This document shows, piece by piece, positions 50,676-56,052 of a stretch of DNA of 56,052 nt (the first letter of the stretch is position 1; each line of letters starts with the position of its first letter). The DNA comes from an uncultured Pelagibacteraceae bacterium (GTDB taxonomy: Bacteria > Pseudomonadota > Alphaproteobacteria > Pelagibacterales > Pelagibacteraceae). Below the pieces are notes generated by a model. It worked only from the letters and a program-made list of their open reading frames with translations. It was not told where the DNA came from and made no database searches. The stretch spans positions 1 to 56,052 of the forward strand of contig CACOED010000003.1 of the NCBI GenBank assembly GCA_902626245.1. The letters run 5' to 3'. The position numbers and the translations under genes are program-made.

Positions 50676-51679
50676 TACTTTTTTAAATCTACTATATACC
50701 TACCAGAAGTCTCTCCTTTTAACATTTTTGGATAAATATCTAAAAGACCATCTAGACTAATTTCTTTAATAGATTGATTTAATAAATTAAAATCAATCAA
50801 TTGACCTGCTTCATTCCATAAAAATTCTCTTCTTTTAATCGATGTATTTACAGAGTTAATTCCCCAAAGTTTTACTCCTCTTATAATAAAAGGCATCACT
50901 GTCGTGCTTAATTTTATATCAGCAGCATTTCCGCATGCTGCTACAATTCCAGCTTCTTTTGTTTGAGCTAGTACATTTGCTAATACCTGTCCTCCTACAG
51001 TATCAACTGCACCATCCCACAAACCTTTGTCTAAAGGTCTTGAATCTTTCATCAATTCACTTGTATTTATTATGTTTTTTGCACCTATTGACTTTAGATA
51101 TTCTTTATTACTTTCTTTCCCAGTAACAGCAGTTACATTACAGCCTAATTTATTTAAAATCATCACCGCTATACTTCCAACACCACCTGAGGCACCAGTA
51201 ACAATTACATTTTCAACTTTTTCACCAAGTAAAAGTTCTTCTTTTGCGATTTTGGCTGTGAAAGAACATGACAAAGCCGTAAGTCCAGCTGTACCTAAAA
51301 TCATTGCTTGTTTTAATGATAAATTTTTTGGTTTTTTTACTAAAAAATCTCCATTAACTTTTGCATATTGAGAATAACCTCCATAAAAAATTTCTCCAAC
51401 TCTCCAACCTGTTAATATAATTTCATCACCTGGTTTAAATTTATTATTTTGACTTTCTTCAACTGTTCCTGAAAAATCTATTCCAGGTATATGAGGAAAC
51501 TCTTTAACTAGTCTAGCACCATTTTTTAAAATTAAAGCATCTTTGAAATTTAATCCTGAATAATCGACTTTAACTAAAACATCTCCGTGTTTTAGAAAAC
51601 TTTTTTCTAAGATTTTTACCTCACGTGTAAAATTTTCGCCATCTTGGTTTATTACCAAGGCTTTAAAATTATTGGGCAT
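50675..51679 (-). CDS. acuI: acrylyl-CoA reductase-like MDR oxidoreductase
   Basis: This 334-residue zinc-free medium-chain oxidoreductase resembles AcuI/YhdH, which reduces acryloyl-CoA with NADPH. It shows VDYSGLNFKDALILKNGARL then EFPHIPGIDFSGTVEESQNN, GDEIILTGWRVGEIFYGGYS, and the nucleotide fold VIVTGASGGVGSIAVMILNK. AcuI clears the toxic acrylyl-CoA produced during DMSP or 3-hydroxypropionate breakdown. Within the YhdH/YhfP group the exact substrate cannot be settled by sequence alone. Confidence 0.8.
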   Translation of the reverse strand: MPNNFKALVINQDGENFTREVKILEKSFLKHGDVLVKVDYSGLNFKDALILKNGARLVKEFPHIPGIDFSGTVEESQNNKFKPGDEIILTGWRVGEIFYGGYSQYAKVNGDFLVKKPKNLSLKQAMILGTAGLTALSCSFTAKIAKEELLLGEKVENVIVTGASGGVGSIAVMILNKLGCNVTAVTGKESNKEYLKSIGAKNIINTSELMKDSRPLDKGLWDGAVDTVGGQVLANVLAQTKEAGIVAACGNAADIKLSTTVMPFIIRGVKLWGINSVNTSIKRREFLWNEAGQLIDFNLLNQSIKEISLDGLLDIYPKMLKGETSGRYIVDLKK

Positions 51680-51694
51680 AAATGCTAATAAATA

Positions 51695-52297
51695 TTATTT
51701 TGCAATAAATCTCAAATATCTATTTTGATAACTAAGGTCTTCCTTAAATTGACCTAAATAATAATTTGTTACTGTAGTAGCTTGTTCTTTTTTAATGCCT
51801 CTCATAGTCATACACTGGTGAGTTGAATCTATACTAACAGCAACTCCTTTTGCATCTAAAGACTCCATTAGTGTTTGTGCTATCTGCATTGTAAGTCTTT
51901 CTTGAGTTTGAAGTCTTTTTGAAAACACCTCAACAACTCTAGCTAACTTACTTAAACCAACAACTCTATCTTTTGGAATATACGCTACATGTGCTACTCC
52001 AATAATTGGAGCCATATGATGTTCGCAGTGACTTTGCACGGAAATATTTTTTTGGACTACCATATCGTCATAACCATCTACATCACCAAAGGTTTTTTGT
52101 AAGAATTCTTTAGGATCTTCTTTGTAACCTTTAAAGTATTCTTTAAAGGCTTTTACAACCCTCTTGGGAGTTTCTAAAAGACCCTCTCTTGTTGGGTCTT
52201 CACCTATCCATTGCAAAATTTTTACAAATGCTTCTTCGGCTTCTTTATCTGAAACTGTTGCTATATTTTTTTGATTTTCGTTTTTTACTAATTTCAT
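51695..52297 (-). CDS. folE: GTP cyclohydrolase I
   Basis: This 200-residue enzyme opens GTP to dihydroneopterin triphosphate, the first step of folate synthesis. The zinc Cys/His are in VQSHCEHHMAPIIGVAHVAY, with VVGLSKLARVVEVFSKRLQT and QERLTMQIAQTLMESLDAKG, ending in THQCMTMRGIKKEQA. The protein is complete. It works with the pab genes elsewhere in the window to provide folate. Confidence 0.95.
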   Translation of the reverse strand: MKLVKNENQKNIATVSDKEAEEAFVKILQWIGEDPTREGLLETPKRVVKAFKEYFKGYKEDPKEFLQKTFGDVDGYDDMVVQKNISVQSHCEHHMAPIIGVAHVAYIPKDRVVGLSKLARVVEVFSKRLQTQERLTMQIAQTLMESLDAKGVAVSIDSTHQCMTMRGIKKEQATTVTNYYLGQFKEDLSYQNRYLRFIAK

Positions 52298-52376
52298 GGA
52301 GTGTTTTTATATATATATTTAGTTAATTTTAAAATATTTATTATATTCTCTAATATGTTAGATAAACTGATATTAT

Positions 52377-52844
52377 ATGTTTAAAAAGAGAGAAAATGTC
52401 GCTGATATAGAGGAAGGAAGCTTATTATCCCCTAAATTTGATAATGATGGACTTATACCAGTAATCACAACATGTTTCAAAACCAAGGAGATTTTAATGC
52501 ATGGTTATATGAATATGGAAGCATTAAAATTAACTATTGAAACAAAAGAAGCACATTATTGGAGTAGATCAAGAAAACAAATTTGGCACAAAGGTCAAAC
52601 TAGTGGATTTGTTCAAAAAATTAAGGAGATAAGAATTGATGATGATCAAGACTCGGTGTGGCTAACTGTTGATATAGGTGATGGTTCAAGTTGCCATGTA
52701 GGATACCGCTCTTGTTTTTACAGATCTGTACCTCTTGGCAAAATTGATAATGCTAGAAAAATTAAAATGAAATTTGAGGAAAAAGAAAAAAAATTTGATC
52801 CAAAAAAAATTTATAAAGACGAACCAAATCCAACAAAGGTTTAA
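52377..52844 (+). CDS. hisI: phosphoribosyl-AMP cyclohydrolase
   Basis: This 155-residue enzyme catalyses the third step of histidine synthesis. The core shows MHGYMNMEALKLTIETKEAH, the catalytic YWSRSRKQIWHKGQTSGFVQ and the zinc-ligand segment DIGDGSSCHVGYRSCFYRSV. The length matches a monofunctional HisI without the HisE domain. It overlaps the next gene by one base. Confidence 0.94.
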   Translation: MFKKRENVADIEEGSLLSPKFDNDGLIPVITTCFKTKEILMHGYMNMEALKLTIETKEAHYWSRSRKQIWHKGQTSGFVQKIKEIRIDDDQDSVWLTVDIGDGSSCHVGYRSCFYRSVPLGKIDNARKIKMKFEEKEKKFDPKKIYKDEPNPTKV

Positions 52845-53218
52845 TGCCAGAAAAACAAAAAAATGTCTTGGGTGAAAATTTAGAAGAATGTTCTAAAGAT
52901 CCTTTAACAGGTTGGTTCAGAGATGGCTGCTGTAATACAGATGAAAATGATCACGGACTACATACTGTTTGTGTTAAAGTTAATAATGAATTTTTAGAAT
53001 GGTGTAAAAAAGCAGGCAATGATTTGATTACCCCTCACCCAGAATTTGGTTTTCCAGGTTTGAAGGATGGAGATAATTGGTGTGTATGTGCTGTATGGGT
53101 TGCAAAAGCAATTGAAGCTGGGAAAGGCTGTTCTGTATATTTAAAAAGAACTCACAAAAATACTCTTAAAGTTGTTTCTTTAGAAAAATTGAAAAAATTA
53201 GCAATCGATATTTCATAA
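52844..53218 (+). CDS. DUF2237 family protein
   Basis: This 124-residue protein matches the DUF2237 family: NVLGENLEECSKDPLTGWFR, then DGCCNTDENDHGLHTVCVKV and HPEFGFPGLKDGDNWCVCAV. The many Cys (CC, C.C, WC.C) suggest a metal or redox centre. Its start overlaps the hisI stop (TAATG), and it is convergent with the ETF-QO gene with no gap. The family's function is not established. Confidence 0.88.
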   Translation: MPEKQKNVLGENLEECSKDPLTGWFRDGCCNTDENDHGLHTVCVKVNNEFLEWCKKAGNDLITPHPEFGFPGLKDGDNWCVCAVWVAKAIEAGKGCSVYLKRTHKNTLKVVSLEKLKKLAIDIS

Positions 53219-54838
53219 TTACATATTTCCATATTTTGGTCCACCTCCACCTTCAGGAGTTACCCAATTAATATTTTGTGATGGCTCTTTAATATCACAA
53301 GTTTTACAATGAATGCAATTTTGGGAATTTATTACAAATTTTTTTGAATTATTTTCAATTTGAACCTCATAAACTCCTACTGGACAATATCTTTGTGCAG
53401 GTTCGTCAAATTTTTCAAGAGTATAACTAATAGGTAAATTTTGATCCTTTAGTTTTAAATGAACTGGTTGGTTATCTGTGTGATTAGTTCCTGTAAGATA
53501 TACAGAACTAGTTTTATCAAAAGTTATAACGTTATCTGGTTTTGGATATTCAATTTTAGGCATTTCCTTTGCAGGTTTTAAACACTCGTGATCTGCATGC
53601 TTGTGTTTAAGGGTAAATGGTAGTTTTCCTCTAAATAAAATTTGATCAATACCTGTAAAAATTATTCCTAAAATTAAACCCCAACTAAAACTTGGTTTAA
53701 CATTTCTTGCTGCGTGTAGTTCTTCGTACACCCAACTTTTTTTAAATTTATCCTCATAGGAAGATAAGTTTTTATTCTCTTTTAAACTTTCAACAATTGT
53801 TTCACTAGCTATCATTCCACTTTTCATTGCAGTATGAGAACCTTTAATCTTTGGCATATTTAATGTACCTGCATCACATCCTACAAGTAATGCACCTGGC
53901 ATGTGCATTTTAGGCAAACTTTGTATTCCTCCTTCAATAAGAGCTCTTGCTCCATAAGATATTCGTTTTCCATCTTCAATTATTTTTTTAATCGCTGGAT
54001 GAGTTTTGAATCTTTGAAATTCATCAAAAGGTGATAGATGAGGGTTTTTATAATCTAAACCTATTACATAACCTAAGAAAACCTGTTTATTTTCTGCATG
54101 ATAAATAAAACTACCGCCATAAGTATTTTTATCTAATGGCCATCCTGCTGTATGCATAACTAAACCTTCTTCATGTTTTTCATCATTTATTTCCCATATT
54201 TCTTTAAATCCAATGCCGTATTGTTGAGGATCTTTTCCTTTATTCAAATCAAATTTATTAATTAATTGTTTTCCTAAATGACCTCTGCATCCCTCAGCAA
54301 AAACTGTAACTTTTGCGTGTAACTCCATACCTGGCTCAAAACTGTCTTTCTTATTTCCATTCTTATCAAGACCCATATCTTGAGTTACAACTCCTTTGAC
54401 TGAACCATCATCGTTAAATAAAATTTCACTTGCTGGAAAACCTGGAAAAATTTCTACACCAAGTCCTTCTGCTTGTTCTGCTAACCATCTGCACAAATTT
54501 GCTAAGCTAATAATATAGTTTTTATGATTTTGTTGAACTTTGGGAAGTAACCAGGTTGGCCAGCTTAACGATTTTGTTTTTCCTAAAAAAAGAAATTTTT
54601 CCTTATTAACTTTTGTTTTAATCGGAGCATTTAATTCTCTCCAATTAGGAATTAATTCGTCTAAGGCTCTTGTTTCAAAAACATTGCCTGACAAAATATG
54701 CGCACCTACTTCAGATGCTTTCTCTAGAAGGCAGACATTAATATCTGGATTTAACTGCTTAAGTTTTATAGCAGTTGAAAGACCTGATGGTCCGCCACCT
54801 ACGATGACTACATCGTATTCCATCACTTCTCTGGACAT
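53219..54838 (-). CDS. electron transfer flavoprotein-ubiquinone oxidoreductase
   Basis: This 539-residue membrane-associated enzyme (ETF-QO) passes electrons from ETF to quinone. The FAD fold is DVVIVGGGPSGLSTAIKLKQ, with IPNWRELNAPIKTKVNKEKF and VTVFAEGCRGHLGKQLINKF after it. The C-terminal [4Fe-4S] cluster is in the NSQNCIHCKTCDIKEPSQNI stretch, with RYCPVGVYEV before it. It follows etfA by 23 nt in the same direction. Symbols etfD or ETFDH are used for it. Confidence 0.94.
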   Translation of the reverse strand: MSREVMEYDVVIVGGGPSGLSTAIKLKQLNPDINVCLLEKASEVGAHILSGNVFETRALDELIPNWRELNAPIKTKVNKEKFLFLGKTKSLSWPTWLLPKVQQNHKNYIISLANLCRWLAEQAEGLGVEIFPGFPASEILFNDDGSVKGVVTQDMGLDKNGNKKDSFEPGMELHAKVTVFAEGCRGHLGKQLINKFDLNKGKDPQQYGIGFKEIWEINDEKHEEGLVMHTAGWPLDKNTYGGSFIYHAENKQVFLGYVIGLDYKNPHLSPFDEFQRFKTHPAIKKIIEDGKRISYGARALIEGGIQSLPKMHMPGALLVGCDAGTLNMPKIKGSHTAMKSGMIASETIVESLKENKNLSSYEDKFKKSWVYEELHAARNVKPSFSWGLILGIIFTGIDQILFRGKLPFTLKHKHADHECLKPAKEMPKIEYPKPDNVITFDKTSSVYLTGTNHTDNQPVHLKLKDQNLPISYTLEKFDEPAQRYCPVGVYEVQIENNSKKFVINSQNCIHCKTCDIKEPSQNINWVTPEGGGGPKYGNM

Positions 54839-54861
54839 AATGTTATTTTTTATAGTATTTG

Positions 54862-55815
54862 TTATTTTTGTATAGTGTTTAATTTGTTCAACTCTGCAAC
54901 AAATTTGGGAAGAGCATCAAACAAATCAGCCTCTAAACCGTAATCCGCAACGCTAAAAATTGGAGCTTCTCCATCCTTGTTGATTGCGACAATTATCTTA
55001 CTCTCTTTCATGCCAGCTAAGTGCTGGATGGCACCAGAAATACCAACTGCTATATATAAATCAGGTACAACAACTTTTCCTGTTTGTCCAACTTGGTGGT
55101 CATTAGTTATATATCCTGCATCTACTGCTGCTCTTGACGCGCCAATAGCTGCATTTAATTTATCAGCAACTTCTTGAATTAATTTAAAATTTTCACCACT
55201 CTGCATACCTCTACCACCAGATATAACTATTCTTGCAGTACCTAATTCAGGTCTATCTGATTTAACTTCTTCTTTTTTAATAAATTTAGTATGATTTGAT
55301 CCTTCACCAGGTTCATATTTAATAATTTCAGCAGTGCCACCTGTTGTTGCCGCAGGTTCAAATGAGGTTGGTCTTATTGTGACACATTTTTTTGAATCGT
55401 TACTTTTTACAGTTGCAAAAGCGTTTCCAGCATATATTGGTCTTAAAAATGTATCTGCTGATATTACTTTAATTATATCACTTACTTGAGAAATATCTAA
55501 CAAAGCCGCAATTCTTGGCATTAAGTTTTTTCCAAATGTATTAGCTGAGCAAATTATATGTGAGTAATTTTCAGCATGTTTTACAATTACAGATGTAAAA
55601 TTTTCAGCGATATAGTTTTTATAAATCTCGTTATCTATATGTATAACCTTTTTTACATTCGGTATTTCTGAAATAGATTTCACAACAGCATCAGCGTTGT
55701 GACCTATAACCATCACATGTAAATCTGGATCAATTTGTGATGCAGCAGTTATAGCATTTAGTGTAAATGGTTTTACTTCAACATTATTATGCTCTGCAAT
55801 TAGTAGTGATGACAT
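54862..55815 (-). CDS. etfA: electron transfer flavoprotein alpha subunit
   Basis: This 317-residue protein with EtfB forms the FAD-binding ETF dimer that collects electrons from acyl-CoA and dimethylglycine/sarcosine dehydrogenases. The C-terminal FAD region reads VISGGRGMQSGENFKLIQEV, then GASRAAVDAGYITNDHQVGQ and GISGAIQHLAGMKESKIIVA, and it ends near NKDGEAPIFSVADYGLEADL, the ETF-alpha signature. Its start overlaps the etfB stop by one base. Confidence 0.95.
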   Translation of the reverse strand: MSSLLIAEHNNVEVKPFTLNAITAASQIDPDLHVMVIGHNADAVVKSISEIPNVKKVIHIDNEIYKNYIAENFTSVIVKHAENYSHIICSANTFGKNLMPRIAALLDISQVSDIIKVISADTFLRPIYAGNAFATVKSNDSKKCVTIRPTSFEPAATTGGTAEIIKYEPGEGSNHTKFIKKEEVKSDRPELGTARIVISGGRGMQSGENFKLIQEVADKLNAAIGASRAAVDAGYITNDHQVGQTGKVVVPDLYIAVGISGAIQHLAGMKESKIIVAINKDGEAPIFSVADYGLEADLFDALPKFVAELNKLNTIQK

Positions 55816-56052
55816 TATATTACTTTAGCCTCATTTTTTAATTTTTGAACTAATTCTTCAACGTTTGCGACCTTTATTCCAGCTTTTCTTTTTGGAGGTT
55901 CTTCAACTTTGATTTGTTCTATTCTGGGTTTAGTATCAATGCCTAAATCAGCTACATTTATCTGCTCGATTGGTTTTTTCTTAGCCTTCATTATATTTGG
56001 TAAAGAAGCATATCTCGGCTCATTCAACCTTAAGTCACAAGTAATAATTGCC
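55815..56052 (-). CDS. etfB: electron transfer flavoprotein beta subunit, C-terminal part (truncated by window)
   Basis: The last ~79 codons of ETF-beta run off the right edge; the frame stays open to base 56052, so the internal Met at 56027 is not a start. The visible part contains [20 protein letters not shown] and AKKKPIEQI, the ETF-beta signature, then the tail ending [15 protein letters not shown]. It is coupled to etfA by a 1-nt overlap. Confidence 0.94.
   Translation of the reverse strand, partial: AIITCDLRLNEPRYASLPNIMKAKKKPIEQINVADLGIDTKPRIEQIKVEEPPKRKAGIKVANVEELVQKLKNEAKVI

Overview
The window looks like a chromosomal segment of a SAR11-clade marine alphaproteobacterium (Pelagibacterales). 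The DNA is very AT-rich, genes are packed with tiny gaps or 1-40 nt overlaps, and the gene content is typical of that group: a TPP-riboswitch-controlled sodium:solute symporter of the ThiV type, Xsc and SuyAB for C2/C3 sulfonates, an AprM-AprB-AprA sulfite-oxidation operon, a single AmtB and an FbpABC iron importer. The assignment comes from gene content and composition only; no database was searched.

Layout. 1-6753: information-processing core on the minus strand (tRNA-Tyr, tRNA-Gly, tuf, tRNA-Trp, secE, nusG, rplK, rplA, rplJ, rplL, start of rpoB), with rlmB and tRNA-Thr on plus and nadK behind tRNA-Leu on minus. 6754-17013: an accessory stretch of small secreted, lipoprotein and orphan genes. 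It includes a three-gene plus-strand unit ending in an unusual 679-residue protein that joins a type-I periplasmic-binding-protein-like domain to a pentameric ligand-gated ion channel (pLGIC) but has no signal peptide; a run holding a small HTH protein, a zinc ribbon and a GIY-YIG nuclease; a Cas4-like nuclease; and a GT-C-like membrane protein. No integrase, transposase or CRISPR array is visible.

17064-29116: carbon and organosulfur metabolism. A thiolase is followed by an FAD amine/amino-acid oxidoreductase, a PQQ-type sugar-dehydrogenase-like protein and xsc in one minus-strand run. Divergent from xsc are suyA and suyB. Then come a TauE/SafE-type sulfite exporter, and aprM-aprB-aprA plus a 116-residue companion. 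Together these liberate sulfite from sulfoacetaldehyde and sulfolactate and then export it or oxidise it to APS. 29211-40058: HIT protein, p-aminobenzoate synthesis (pabB, pabA, pabC), MFS permease, MetC-like enzyme, a 27-residue very basic protein, mnmA, a DUF3553-cysQ-small membrane protein unit, recX, an ABA4-like protein, a rhodanese and a glycosyltransferase.

40191-56052: amtB, HU, RseP, the riboswitch-controlled transporter, azlCD, the Fur-box-controlled fbpA-fbpB-fbpC iron system with an extra Cys-rich small ORF and an inverted repeat, an AcuI-like acrylyl-CoA reductase with a LysR regulator, folE, hisI with a DUF2237 gene, and the ETF pathway (etfB, etfA, ETF-quinone oxidoreductase), which feeds electrons from acyl-CoA and methylated-amine oxidation to quinone.

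The strongest candidate for something new is the signal-peptide-less PBP-pLGIC fusion and its two upstream partner genes (8659-11484).
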